A stretch of 64,000 bases of DNA, from NCBI GenBank assembly GCA_002471255.1, contig DKPP01000007.1:154936-218935 (forward strand). Reading direction: 5' to 3'. The notes below the pieces were generated by a model. It saw nothing but the letters and a program-made list of their open reading frames with translations, did not search any database and had not been told where the DNA came from. The position numbers and the translations under genes are program-made. Shown piece by piece: positions 25,537 through 35,374 of this stretch (positions are counted from its first letter, which is position 1; every line of letters starts with the position of its first letter). The DNA is from Akkermansiaceae bacterium UBA7331. GTDB lineage: Bacteria; Verrucomicrobiota; Verrucomicrobiia; Verrucomicrobiales; Akkermansiaceae.

Positions 25537-27579
25537 CTACCAGCTATAGCAAACACCTAGGCCTACTTGTAGGGCATTGTTGTCGTAGTCGGTCTGCATC
25601 CATCCTGCATTGACTCGTACGATAATGTTTTGAGTCGCTTGGAAGTTGATACCGGCTCCGGCTGAAAAGCGTAATACCTTGTTTGCACCCGATTCATAGG
25701 AGTAAGCGCCGATGTAGTCTATGTGACCTCTAAAATCGTCTCGGCGACCTGCCAATTTGACGTCCATACCTGCATTAGCGTCTACGGAAATGATGTTATT
25801 GAATCGATATTGACCGTCCACGCCCAATTGTAAGGTGGTGCGTGTATCGCCCATGGCGGCGTATGAAGCAGGAAACTCCGCATATCGATTTTCCGTGTAA
25901 CGATCACGATTGACGGAATGATGAACTAAGGCAATGGTAGGATTGATATAAGCGTGTTTGCACAAGTTAATGCCGTAGCCGGTGCTAAGTCCGAACTGGT
26001 AAGCGGTTAATTCGGAGTTGCCTTGACCTGCTTCGGTGTTAGCCAACTGATCACGACGAATGGTTAAATCTTGGGTGAGGTAAGCACCGGAAAGCTCCAC
26101 ATTCCATCCGCTACCGTCAGTTTTGCTTTGATAGCGGGTAAAAGCTCCCACACCCGGGGTATTAGTACCTCGGGTCGAGTAGTTTTGAATTAAATCGGTA
26201 TTGTTAGCAAAGTTGACTGCACCACCTACGATCCAGTGTTGATCAGACAATTTCGTAGCACCGTAGAGCCCCGTGGCGATGCGATGATTGTTACGCACGG
26301 AATCATACTGGCTAAATACACCAAAGCCATAGGTATTGGCACCTAATGAGCAACGGCTATTCGCCAAGGAATTCACGGCACTTTGATATAAATCTAAAAC
26401 TTGGAAGCCTCGATAAGCAGTCGTACTCATTGCTTTATTGGAGTTCGTGGTATCTACCATGATTACCTCGGTATCTTTCAATTTCCAAACTACACCGTGC
26501 GTTGAACCGTCATCCGTATCGCTCTGCCCCACAATGACGGCACCATCAGCCGAAACGGCATTGGCATACGAGTCACCCGAATTTTCGGCTTTCAATGAAC
26601 CTAAATCGGTCATCACATCATCTTTATAAACAAAAGCATGAATCCAGCCCTTATCCGTATTGCTCACCCCCACAATGACGGCACCATTAGCCGAAACGGC
26701 ATGTGCATATGAGTCCCCTGAATTATCAGATTTCAATGTACCTAAATCGGCCATCACGCCATTTTTATACACAAAAGCATGCCTGTTCGCCGAGCCATCA
26801 ATATGGCTCTCTCCCACAATGACTGAACCGTCTGACGAGACGTCATAGGCAATTGAACGTCCCGAATTATCTGCCTTAAGAGTACCTAGATCGGTCATCA
26901 CACCATCTTTATGGACAAAGGCGTGATTATCGTCCGAACCATCGATGGCGCTCCATCCCACAATGACGGAGCCATCTGTTGAAATTCTAGTGGCTGCTGA
27001 ATTACCCGAATTATCGGCCCTAAGAGTACCTAAATCGTTCATCACTCCATCTTTATAGACAAAAACGTGATCCCATCCCTCATCCGTATTACTCCCCCCC
27101 ACAATGACTGAACCGTCACCCGAAACACCATAGGCATATGACCAGCCCGAATTATCGGCTTTAAGGGAGCCTAAATCGGTCATGACACCATCTTTATAGA
27201 CAAAAGCGTGGAAGGCAAAGCCCGCGCCGTAAGAGCTTTCACCTACAATGACGGAGCCGTCAGTCGAAATGGCCCTAGCAATTGAATTTCCCGACTTATC
27301 GGCCATAAGGGTGCCTAAATCGGTCATAACACCATCTTTATAGACAAAGGCGTGATTACCGTTCTGCCCCACAATGGCGGAGCCGTTTGCCGAGATACCT
27401 AAAGGTACTAAGAGCAGGCCTAAATCCAAGTCGATCTCATAATCAGATAGTGTTTCATTTTCTGCTGTTGATGCACTTAAAGAGGAACTAACAGATTCGG
27501 CAAGAATCATTGGGGTCATCTGTGCCATACCGACTAATAACAAGACCTTAGCTAATGATAAGGGTAAATGTATTTTCAT
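25537..27579 (-). CDS. HAF-repeat autotransporter, intact copy
   Basis: A 680-residue surface protein. It has a signal peptide (residues about 1-28), then about seven tandem HAF repeats of roughly 50 residues (consensus HAFVYKDGVMTDLGTL followed by DGSVIVG), which form a beta-propeller-like passenger. A linker (VDTTNSNKAMS) follows. A C-terminal autotransporter beta-barrel of about 290 residues ends in an aromatic residue (CYSW), as expected for BAM-assembled barrels. It would sit in the outer membrane with the repeats outside. Ligand and role are unknown; adhesion or glycan contact is a guess. A paralog lies just upstream and is broken. The upstream 80 bases are nearly the same in both copies. 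Confidence 0.85.
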   Translation of the reverse strand: MKIHLPLSLAKVLLLVGMAQMTPMILAESVSSSLSASTAENETLSDYEIDLDLGLLLVPLGISANGSAIVGQNGNHAFVYKDGVMTDLGTLMADKSGNSIARAISTDGSVIVGESSYGAGFAFHAFVYKDGVMTDLGSLKADNSGWSYAYGVSGDGSVIVGGSNTDEGWDHVFVYKDGVMNDLGTLRADNSGNSAATRISTDGSVIVGWSAIDGSDDNHAFVHKDGVMTDLGTLKADNSGRSIAYDVSSDGSVIVGESHIDGSANRHAFVYKNGVMADLGTLKSDNSGDSYAHAVSANGAVIVGVSNTDKGWIHAFVYKDDVMTDLGSLKAENSGDSYANAVSADGAVIVGQSDTDDGSTHGVVWKLKDTEVIMVDTTNSNKAMSTTAYRGFQVLDLYQSAVNSLANSRCSLGANTYGFGVFSQYDSVRNNHRIATGLYGATKLSDQHWIVGGAVNFANNTDLIQNYSTRGTNTPGVGAFTRYQSKTDGSGWNVELSGAYLTQDLTIRRDQLANTEAGQGNSELTAYQFGLSTGYGINLCKHAYINPTIALVHHSVNRDRYTENRYAEFPASYAAMGDTRTTLQLGVDGQYRFNNIISVDANAGMDVKLAGRRDDFRGHIDYIGAYSYESGANKVLRFSAGAGINFQATQNIIVRVNAGWMQTDYDNNALQVGLGVCYSW
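26480..27400 (-). repeat. Tandem HAF repeats, about 150-base period
   Basis: About seven copies of a unit of roughly 150-160 bases encode the passenger repeats. Units are close in DNA sequence, so replication slippage or recombination could change copy number. Confidence 0.8.
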
Positions 27580-27701
27580 AAAAACATCAGTGATTTTAAG
27601 GTGGAATCATTTTAACGTACACAAATAATTTATCTGTAAAATGATTACAAAAAGTTTGTCATACAAACATGCGCATTGCATTAAAAAACTTGATTTACGA
27701 T

Positions 27702-27747
27702 AAAAAATAACGCTGTTCGGGTTGATTACCGAACAGCGTTATTTTTT
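27702..27747 (-). terminator. Strong terminator after the broken HAF autotransporter
   Basis: A perfect 19-bp stem (27702-27720 with 27729-27747) with an 8-base loop; the stem ends in A6/T6. It lies about 52 bases past the stop at 27799. Confidence 0.9.
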
Positions 27748-27798
27748 ATTTTGAAATTGGCTTTATCGTTAAATGATACTTTAAGCCATTAATATCTT

Positions 27799-29581
27799 TT
27801 ACCAGCTATAGGAGACGCCTAATCCCACTTGTAGGGCATTGTTGTCGTAGTCGGTCTGCATCCATCCTGCATTGACTCGTACGATGATGTTTTGAGTCGC
27901 TTGGAAGTTGATGCCGGCTCCGACTGAGAAGCGTAGCACCTTGTTTGCACCCGATTCATAGGAATAAGCTCCGATGTAGTCGATGTGACCTCGGAAGTCG
28001 TCTCGGCGACCTGCCACTTTGACGTCCATTCCAACTTTACCGTCTACGGAAATGATGTCGTTGAATCGATATTGTCCGTCCACGCCTAATTGTAATGTGG
28101 TGCGTGTATCACCCATGGCGGCGTATGAGGCAGGGAACTCCGCATATCGGTTTTCGGCGTAACGGTCACGATTGACGGAATGATGAACTAAGGCAATGGT
28201 AGGATTGATATAAGCGTTTTTGCTCAAATTGATGCCGTAGCCGGTGCTGATCCCGAACTGGTAGGCGGTTAACTCGGAGTTGCCCTGACCTGCTTCGGTG
28301 TTAGCCAACTGATCACGACGAATGGTTAAATCTTGAGTGAGATAGGCACCGGAAAGTTCCACATTCCACCCGCGGCCATCAGTTTTGCTTTGATAGCGGG
28401 TAAAAGCTCCCACCCCCGGGGTATTTGTACCTCGGGTCGAGTAGTTTTGGATCAAGTCGGTATTATTAGCAAAATTGATTGCACCACCTACGATCCAATG
28501 TTGATCAGCCAATTTCGTAGCACCATAAAGCCCCGTGGCGATGCGATGATTACTACGCACGGAATCATATTGGCTAAATACCCCGAAACCATAGGTATTA
28601 TCACCTAATGGGCAACGGCTGTTTGCCAAGGAATTGACGGCACTTTGATATAAATCTAAGACTTGGAAGCCTCGATAAGCCGTCGTACTCATCGCTATAT
28701 TAGAGTTGGTAGTATCAACCATGATCACATCGGTAGCTTTCAATTTCCAGACTACACCGTGAATAAAGCCGCCATCAGTATCACTATCTCCCACAATGAC
28801 TGAGCCGTCAGCAGAGACTGCCCTGGCAATTGACCCCCCAGAATTACCTTCTCTCAATGTACCTAGATCGGTCATCACACCATTTTTATAGATATAGGCG
28901 TGAGTTGTACCATTATCCGTACTACTTCCCCCCACAATGACAGAGCCGTCAGCCGAGACTGCATTGGCAGTTGAATTCCCCGAATTATAAGACCCAAGCG
29001 TACCTAAGTCGTCATGACATCATTTTTATACACAAAAGCATGCTCTCATCCGTCATGCTATTTCCTACAATGACTGAGCCGTCTGCCGAGACAGCATTTG
29101 CATATGAAACTCCCGAGTCATCGGCTTTCAATGTCCCTAAATCAATCATGACATCATTTTTGTAGACAAAAGCGTGAAAACCGCCTTCATCAATATCACT
29201 CTGCCATACAATGACGGAGCCATCGGCAGAGACGGAAGTGGCAGTTGAAGATCCCGAATCATCATCTTTCAATGTACCTAAATCGGTCATCACACCATTT
29301 TTATAAACAAAGGCGCGATAGGAGCTCGAACCATCGCTATAACTCTGTCCCACGATGGCGGAGCCGTCTTCCGAGACGGCATAAGCATATGATGGCCCTG
29401 AATTGTCCGGGTTCAAAGTACCTAAATCCAAATCAATCTCATACTTAAACAAGGTTTTACGTTCTTCTGTTGATGTGATTAAAGAGGAGCTAACAGATTC
29501 GGCAAGAATCGTTGGGGTCATCTGTGCCATACCGACTAATAACAAAGCCTTAGCTAAGGATAAAGGTAAATGTATTTTCAT
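27799..29581 (-). pseudogene. HAF-repeat autotransporter, frameshifted copy
   Basis: This is a paralog of the gene to the left. The signal peptide is nearly the same, and the barrel differs by few residues. About five HAF repeats are present. Frame 1 runs 29581-29012 and the barrel-encoding frame continues to 27799. Two single-base losses, near 29042-29048 and at 29009-29014, fall within one repeat about 35 bases apart; both are needed to restore the HAFVYKNDVMTDLGTL reading. The two losses leave the frames out of step, so no complete protein can be made without frame change. One repeat also has VIVW in place of VIVG. Alternatives are base-calling error or phase-variable expression. Paralogous duplication is evident from the tandem arrangement. 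Confidence 0.75.
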
Positions 29582-29801
29582 AAAAAAATCAGTGATTTTT
29601 AAGGTGGAAGCACTTTAACGCATACAAATAATTTATCTGTAAAATGATTGTAAAAAATTTGTCATACACAATTATGTTTTACATAAAAATTAGTGAATTT
29701 CTACAGATATAATATAGCATTATAGGGCAAAAATTTACATACAGACACACCTCTTTAGAGGAAGGCTTGAAATATGGAAAAATAAAGGCAAGATAAAACG
29801 C

Positions 29802-30116
29802 ATGAAGTCCTTTATTAGCTCAATTTTGCTAATGATCGTTTTAATCGCTTTAGCAGGTACGGCCTTTTACCAATGGAGTACCAATGACAAAATCGAATTT
29901 AAGCTTAAAAAGCCCGATGAGCCACCTACTGTAACAAAAGTATTCTCTACAAAGGAGATACCTCAACCAGTTGAGGAAGAAACGATCGTCGAAGAATCAT
30001 CATCCTCGACACAAGGTACTGAACAAAACTCAAGCGAAACCGAAACTTCCATCATCGAAGATGAGATTCCTACTGCTGAGCCGATTGATGACATACCTTT
30101 AGCAGAACCTTTGTAA
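29802..30116 (+). CDS. Small single-span membrane protein with acidic tail
   Basis: 104 residues. One N-terminal hydrophobic helix (residues about 5-25) is followed by a hydrophilic domain rich in Glu, Ser, Thr and Pro, probably disordered. No family is recognised. The stop is 14 bases ahead of pdxA, and the start has no clear ribosome site, so a real gene is likely but not certain. It would be the first gene of the unit with pdxA and metY. Confidence 0.5.
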   Translation: MKSFISSILLMIVLIALAGTAFYQWSTNDKIEFKLKKPDEPPTVTKVFSTKEIPQPVEEETIVEESSSSTQGTEQNSSETETSIIEDEIPTAEPIDDIPLAEPL

Positions 30117-30130
30117 GCAAGGAGCCAATT

Positions 30131-31024
30131 ATGAAACACTCGGGAAAAAGAATTATCGGTTACACCCTCGGCGATCAATCGGGCATCGGACCGGAAGTCA
30201 TAACCAAAGCTTTAGCATCACAACAACTTAACCAAGATGTTGCTTATAAACTAATCGGTCATCGAGTCGATGTACCAATAGGTATCCCGAACGAAGTTTC
30301 TGCAAGATATGCCTACGAACATCTACTTTTAGCGGCTGAGGCGTTAAAATCAGGAGAAATTGATGCTATTGTGACAGCCCCGGTCTGTAAGGATACTCTC
30401 CATCAAGTTGGATTTGATTATCCGGGACAAACCGAATTTTTTGCAGATCAATTGCATGTAAAAAATTATGCCATGTGTCTCTCAGGTGAGCATTTGACAG
30501 TCGGTTTAGCAAGCATCCATACTGCTCTAAAAAATGTACCTGAGGAGATTAACACGGTTGATTTAGTACGTATTGCTTTGTTATTGACTGATTTTTGCCA
30601 CAAAAAGGGAATTTCTCACCCAAATATTGCTTTAGCAGGGCTCAATCCCCACGCAGGGGAAGAGGGAGCCTTTGGCTTGGAAGAGGAATTATTTATTCGT
30701 CCTGCAATTTCAGAATTAAAAAAATTGGGGCTCAATGCTTCGTTTTTTGGCCCCGAAGTGCCTGACTGCGTCTATCGTGACGCCTATGAAGGCAAATTTG
30801 ACGCCGTCCTTGCCCCATATCATGACCAAGGGCTAATCCCCTTAAAGCTGGTGGACTTTCATACGGCGGTCAATATCACATTAGGCTTACCACGCCCTCG
30901 CATCAGCCCCGATCATGGCACGGCTTTCGCTATTGCCGGCAAGGATATAGCAAATCCATCAAGCACCCTACATGCTTTTAATTTAGCCGCTAAAATAGCT
31001 CTATCATCTTCACAAAATCATTGA
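30131..31024 (+). CDS. pdxA: 4-hydroxythreonine-4-phosphate dehydrogenase
   Basis: PdxA oxidises 4-phosphohydroxy-threonine in pyridoxal phosphate synthesis. Family motifs are GDQSGIGPEVI at the N-terminus, VTAPVCKDTLHQVGF (about residues 80-94), GLNPHAGEEGAFGLEEE (metal or substrate site) and YHDQGLIPLKL near the C-terminus. It has 297 residues, about 30 fewer than E. coli PdxA; the shortfall is in the N-terminal half, between the first strand motif and the VTAP block. An AAGGAG-type ribosome site (AGCAAGGAGCC) lies 8 bases upstream of ATG, one of the few clear ones. Gene metY follows after 16 bases. Confidence 0.9.
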   Translation: MKHSGKRIIGYTLGDQSGIGPEVITKALASQQLNQDVAYKLIGHRVDVPIGIPNEVSARYAYEHLLLAAEALKSGEIDAIVTAPVCKDTLHQVGFDYPGQTEFFADQLHVKNYAMCLSGEHLTVGLASIHTALKNVPEEINTVDLVRIALLLTDFCHKKGISHPNIALAGLNPHAGEEGAFGLEEELFIRPAISELKKLGLNASFFGPEVPDCVYRDAYEGKFDAVLAPYHDQGLIPLKLVDFHTAVNITLGLPRPRISPDHGTAFAIAGKDIANPSSTLHAFNLAAKIALSSSQNH

Positions 31025-31040
31025 ACAATCAAATCACAAC

Positions 31041-32354
31041 ATGAATAATACCTCACTTCCAGGCCTTTCCACCATAGCAGTACATGGTGGCTTTGAAGGC
31101 GATCCGGCAACCGGATCACGTGCATTACCTATTTATCAAACGACGGCTTACAATTTTGATTCCACCGATCATGCTGCCGCGCTCTTCAATTTGGAGCAAT
31201 TTGGCAATATCTATACTCGTTTAATGAATCCGACGACTGATGCGATGGAACAACGCTTAGTCGGTATGCACCGTGCAAGCGGAGCCTTAGCGGCATCTTC
31301 CGGTCAATCTGCCATCCTTATGGCGGTTTTAAACATCACTTCAGCCGGACAAAACATCATTTCATCATCAGCCATTTATGGTGGCACCTATAATCTTTTT
31401 AATGTTACTCTACGCCGTTTAGGTATTGATGTGCGTTTTGTTGATTTTTCCAATCCTGCTAACATTGAAGCAGCCATCGATGAAAACACTCGTTTGGTTT
31501 ATGGAGAAACTTTAGGCAATCCAAAGAATAATGTGGATGATTACCAAGCCATTGCCGACATCGCTCACGCCCACAACATTCCTTTTATCGCAGATAATAC
31601 GGTAGCCCCACCTCCGATGTTCAACCCAATGGACTTCGGTGCAGATATCGTCGTCTATTCGCTCACAAAATTCATCGCCGGTCATGGTAGCAGCATGGGT
31701 GGCATCATCGTTGAAAAGGGCGACTTTAATTGGAACAATGGCAAATTCCCCGAATTATCACAACCGGATCCTTCATACCATGGCGTAAATTATTGGGAAT
31801 GCTTCGGCAATCATGATAAAGCGGTAGCTAGAGGTATCGCATTCGTACTTAAATGCCGAGTCCAACTCTTGCGTGACCTAGGTTGCACCTTGTCACCATT
31901 CAATTCATTCTTAATCGCCCAAGGCATCGAAACATTGACATTAAGAATGCCGAAACATTGCGATAATGCGATGAAATTGGCACTTTGGTTAAATGATCAT
32001 CCTTTGGTTTCTTGGGTCAATTATCCTGGCTTACCACAGCACCCTGATCATCAAAATGCCCTCAAATATCTTAAAAATGGCTTTGGAGGCATGATTGGCT
32101 TTGGAATCAAAGGAGGTATCGAAGCAGGAAAGAAATTTATTAACAATGTTAAATTACTTTCTCACGTTGCCAATTTAGGTGATGCCCGTACCTTGGTTAC
32201 ACACCCTGCTTCGACGACACACCAACAACTTACCCCCGAACAGCTTGCCAGCACGGGAGTAACGCCTGAGTTTATCAGACTTTCCGTTGGTTTAGAAGAT
32301 TTGGCTGACATTCAAGCGGACATCGATCAAGCTTTACAAGCTTCTCAAAATTAA
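31041..32354 (+). CDS. metY: O-acetylhomoserine sulfhydrylase/aminocarboxypropyltransferase
   Basis: Makes homocysteine (or methionine) from O-acetylhomoserine and sulfide (or thiol), with PLP. It has 437 residues, normal for this group and longer than MetB. Key blocks are NIYTRLMNPTTDAMEQRL, the PLP-lysine motif SLTKFIAGHGSSMGG with Lys210, and the C-terminal LVTHPASTTHQ followed by RLSVGLEDL. This pattern fits the Cys/Met metabolism PLP family. PLP for this enzyme could come from the neighbouring pdxA route. It ends in a strong hairpin. Confidence 0.9.
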   Translation: MNNTSLPGLSTIAVHGGFEGDPATGSRALPIYQTTAYNFDSTDHAAALFNLEQFGNIYTRLMNPTTDAMEQRLVGMHRASGALAASSGQSAILMAVLNITSAGQNIISSSAIYGGTYNLFNVTLRRLGIDVRFVDFSNPANIEAAIDENTRLVYGETLGNPKNNVDDYQAIADIAHAHNIPFIADNTVAPPPMFNPMDFGADIVVYSLTKFIAGHGSSMGGIIVEKGDFNWNNGKFPELSQPDPSYHGVNYWECFGNHDKAVARGIAFVLKCRVQLLRDLGCTLSPFNSFLIAQGIETLTLRMPKHCDNAMKLALWLNDHPLVSWVNYPGLPQHPDHQNALKYLKNGFGGMIGFGIKGGIEAGKKFINNVKLLSHVANLGDARTLVTHPASTTHQQLTPEQLASTGVTPEFIRLSVGLEDLADIQADIDQALQASQN

Positions 32355-32375
32355 GCTATTTTTAATTTTCTTTAT

Positions 32376-32413
32376 AAAAAGGCGAAGGTTATTTGATTTA
32401 CCTTCGCCTTTTT
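32376..32413 (+). terminator. Rho-independent terminator after metY
   Basis: A stem of about 13 bp (32376-32388 with 32401-32413) has a 12-base loop and ends in five T. It lies 22 bases after the stop and just before addB at 32433. Confidence 0.85.
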
Positions 32414-32432
32414 ATGGGTTATAAGCTCGTCA

Positions 32433-35363
32433 ATGAAATCAGCTCATTTCCTTGGATGGGAAAACACCCTCTGCACACAGGTAGCCAAATATCTCTTAGA
32501 AGAACCGGAAAGGCTACAAAGTAAAGTTTTTGTTCCCACAAAGGAATCTGCCGTAAGACTAAAAGAAGAGCTGCTTTTTCAATCAGGAAACTCCGCTTGT
32601 TTCATACCGAATATAGCACCTCTCAGTAGCTTATTTTCCTCCGACACCCGAATTGATGCTTCCATAGAATTAGCAGCTTGGATTGAAATTTTGCTGACTT
32701 CGGACGTCATCAACTATTCCAACCTTTTTCCGGTACAACCTCAAAAACAAGACATTGTTTGGGCAACAAATTTAGCGCAACAATTTCTTTCGGTACAGCG
32801 CAGTTTTGACGATTATGCTATTACGCCAGATGTTCTGTATGAAAAAGTTACACAAACGGCTTCCCAACATGAAGCTGAGCGCTGGGCTGATTGGTTTTCA
32901 CTACTTAACAATGTTAATAACCTGTTAATAACATGGGGATATACTCCTTCACATGATTTTATCACACAGACCGCAAATGAGTTAAGATTATTACAAGAAT
33001 TCGCAAATCCATCGGATAGCTCCGTTATTTTAGCAGGCATTCCAGAATTAACATATTACGAAGAGCAATATCTCACTAGATGTGAAGAAGCCGGCGTGCA
33101 TTTGGACATCTTGATTCACGCCCCGGAACAGTCAGCCGAACATTTCGATTCATGGGGCAGACCTAGCACAGATTTTTGGACAAAATGCCCCATACCTTTA
33201 AAACCAGACCAAATCACCCTACTACAAGATTCTTATCTCATAGCCGAGCAAACCTGCGAATTGACCGCTCAAGAGTACATGAAATCGCCCAATGCTCAGA
33301 TATGCTTGGGTGCGTGTACCTCTGAGCTAGCGCCTTTAATAAGTGATGCTTTTGCTCAACACGATTGGCAAATATACAATCCGGCAGGTGTTCCCTTTAC
33401 GCACTCAGGGCTTTACCTTTTAATTAAGCAATTTGCAAATTACTGTGATGACCCACAGGCTTTTGAATCATTCTACATGATAGCCCAATCAGGAATCATG
33501 GCCTATAGTCTATCCGCATTAGATTCATTTTATCATTGCGTAAAAATGATGGATGAACTTAAAGGAACACATCTACCGGAAACAATCAATTTCACCTTAG
33601 CTCTGTTATCTAAAAAGAAAAATAGTACTGCCGATTATGCAACCAACCTTAATTCATGGCTAATCAAGCTAAATCAAGAAGGCTTAATCGCGACCAATTT
33701 ATTGGAATGGGTAGATTCTTTAAGAAATTCCGGATGGGAAGACGGATTCCAAGGCAAAGCTTTAGATTTATTGGAGGAAAAACTCACCAATCTTAAAACG
33801 ATTCAAGAGCACTCACAGGGTTGGGCTACAAACGAGGCCATCTTGCAATTATTACTAAGTCAGTTGCAAAATGCACGCATGATGGTAGCACAAAACGAGC
33901 ATGATACTTTAAAAATCAATGGTTGGTTGGAGCTACCCTATTGTCGGGAGTCATCGCTTATTATCACTGGCATGTATGCCGGTAGCGTACCGGAAGGAAA
34001 GCCGGATGATGCCTACTTACCCGAATCTCTCAAACAAGCATTACACCTACCCAGTCTGGAATCGACAAACGCGCGCGATAGCTATCTTTTCTCATCTATG
34101 GTCATGGGTCGTAAAAAAAATGGAACACTCCATATTTTAATTAGTAAAAACGATTCATCAAGCGATCCATTAAGACCGTCACCTCTCTTAATGCGCTGTG
34201 CTGATAAAGATTTGGCCACTCGTGTACAAACCTTATTTGGAGAAGCTTCAGAATACAAACCAACTATCAAATTCAGTCGTGGAAATTGGATTTTAAGGTA
34301 CTCATCCAATCCATCCATCTCCATCCAAGAGCCAAGCCCCTCTGACACGCTGAATTTGTCTCAAATTGCGCCTGATTACATCAATCCATGGTCAAATCCT
34401 GAGAAACATTTTTCGCCAAGTTTATTGAAAAACTACCTTGCCTGCCCATTGCGATTCTGGCTCGCCAGGATTTTTGATATGCATGACAATAATCGACCAT
34501 CTTTGGAAGTACATAGTTTAGAAGCTAATTCCTCCGGCTCATTCATTCATAAGATCCTTGAGCAATTTGCACAAGACTTTCCAAATATGAAATATGGTTT
34601 GGATAAAGAAAAGATGCAGGCACGAATGGGCGACTTAATTGCCCAGTATCAGTATGATTTATTGAGCGATCGCCCCCTATTACCGGTAGTGATGCAAATG
34701 CAATCAATCAAAAAACGATTAAAGCACTATATCAATTACCACATCCAGCAATTGCAAAATGGTTGGGAATGTTTGGAGTTTGAAACCCACCATACGCTAA
34801 ATATCCAATCTAACGGTGAAAATTTTCAATTAAAAATGGTCGTCGATAGGGTGGATATACACCCGGAAAAAGGTTATCGTATTATTGATTATAAAACAGG
34901 TAATTTGAAAAAGTTTAACCAAGCCTGCGCATCAAGAATCTATGATACCACGCTGGAAAAATTACAGCATTATTATCCCAATTACACTCCTTATACAGAG
35001 CAAGAGGGTAAGCGCCTTTATATGTGGACGGATTTACAATTACCCATCTACACTCAATGGGCTAAATCTCATTACAACACCAATGAAGTGCAAGCGGGCT
35101 ACTGCAACCTACCGGCCAATACCGATGATATAGGCTTTAATATGTGGACGGAACTAACCGAAGAGAGGCAAGATGAAGCAGCTTATGAATTAGCACTCAT
35201 GCTCATGGCTAGAATCAGAAAAGGTACCGACATTTATGCCATGGAAGATTTGAAAGGATCTCCGCCTACATATGATGTATTTGAAGAATTACGTCCCGAC
35301 TCCATTTGGGAAATGTCAGGACTCCATCATAACTCAGCTCTCTATTCTAACGATAACGATTAA
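32433..35363 (+). CDS. addB: AddB-type nuclease subunit of the AddAB recombination complex
   Basis: 976 residues. N-terminal half is a helicase-like fold without a Walker A motif, as in the AddB of proteobacteria. The C-terminal nuclease domain begins at FSPSLLKNYLACPLRFWLA (residue about 665) and has GSFIHKILEQF and RVDIHPEKGYRIIDYKTGN, the PD-(D/E)XK catalytic set. After this domain I see no Cys cluster like that of Bacillus AddB, so an iron-sulfur cluster is doubtful. With AddA it would process double-strand ends for RecA loading. The addA gene starts 12 bases later, and the two form one unit. Confidence 0.85.
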   Translation: MKSAHFLGWENTLCTQVAKYLLEEPERLQSKVFVPTKESAVRLKEELLFQSGNSACFIPNIAPLSSLFSSDTRIDASIELAAWIEILLTSDVINYSNLFPVQPQKQDIVWATNLAQQFLSVQRSFDDYAITPDVLYEKVTQTASQHEAERWADWFSLLNNVNNLLITWGYTPSHDFITQTANELRLLQEFANPSDSSVILAGIPELTYYEEQYLTRCEEAGVHLDILIHAPEQSAEHFDSWGRPSTDFWTKCPIPLKPDQITLLQDSYLIAEQTCELTAQEYMKSPNAQICLGACTSELAPLISDAFAQHDWQIYNPAGVPFTHSGLYLLIKQFANYCDDPQAFESFYMIAQSGIMAYSLSALDSFYHCVKMMDELKGTHLPETINFTLALLSKKKNSTADYATNLNSWLIKLNQEGLIATNLLEWVDSLRNSGWEDGFQGKALDLLEEKLTNLKTIQEHSQGWATNEAILQLLLSQLQNARMMVAQNEHDTLKINGWLELPYCRESSLIITGMYAGSVPEGKPDDAYLPESLKQALHLPSLESTNARDSYLFSSMVMGRKKNGTLHILISKNDSSSDPLRPSPLLMRCADKDLATRVQTLFGEASEYKPTIKFSRGNWILRYSSNPSISIQEPSPSDTLNLSQIAPDYINPWSNPEKHFSPSLLKNYLACPLRFWLARIFDMHDNNRPSLEVHSLEANSSGSFIHKILEQFAQDFPNMKYGLDKEKMQARMGDLIAQYQYDLLSDRPLLPVVMQMQSIKKRLKHYINYHIQQLQNGWECLEFETHHTLNIQSNGENFQLKMVVDRVDIHPEKGYRIIDYKTGNLKKFNQACASRIYDTTLEKLQHYYPNYTPYTEQEGKRLYMWTDLQLPIYTQWAKSHYNTNEVQAGYCNLPANTDDIGFNMWTELTEERQDEAAYELALMLMARIRKGTDIYAMEDLKGSPPTYDVFEELRPDSIWEMSGLHHNSALYSNDND

Positions 35364-35374
35364 CTTTCACTCCC

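Noticed and set aside
26480..27400. Direct repeats that might be taken for a CRISPR array
   Set aside because: The repeats are about 150 bases, in frame and encode HAF units; there are no short repeat-spacer units.
27799..28935. The 378-residue frame as an independent autotransporter gene
   Set aside because: It starts inside a HAF repeat without a signal peptide; it is the 3' part of the broken copy.
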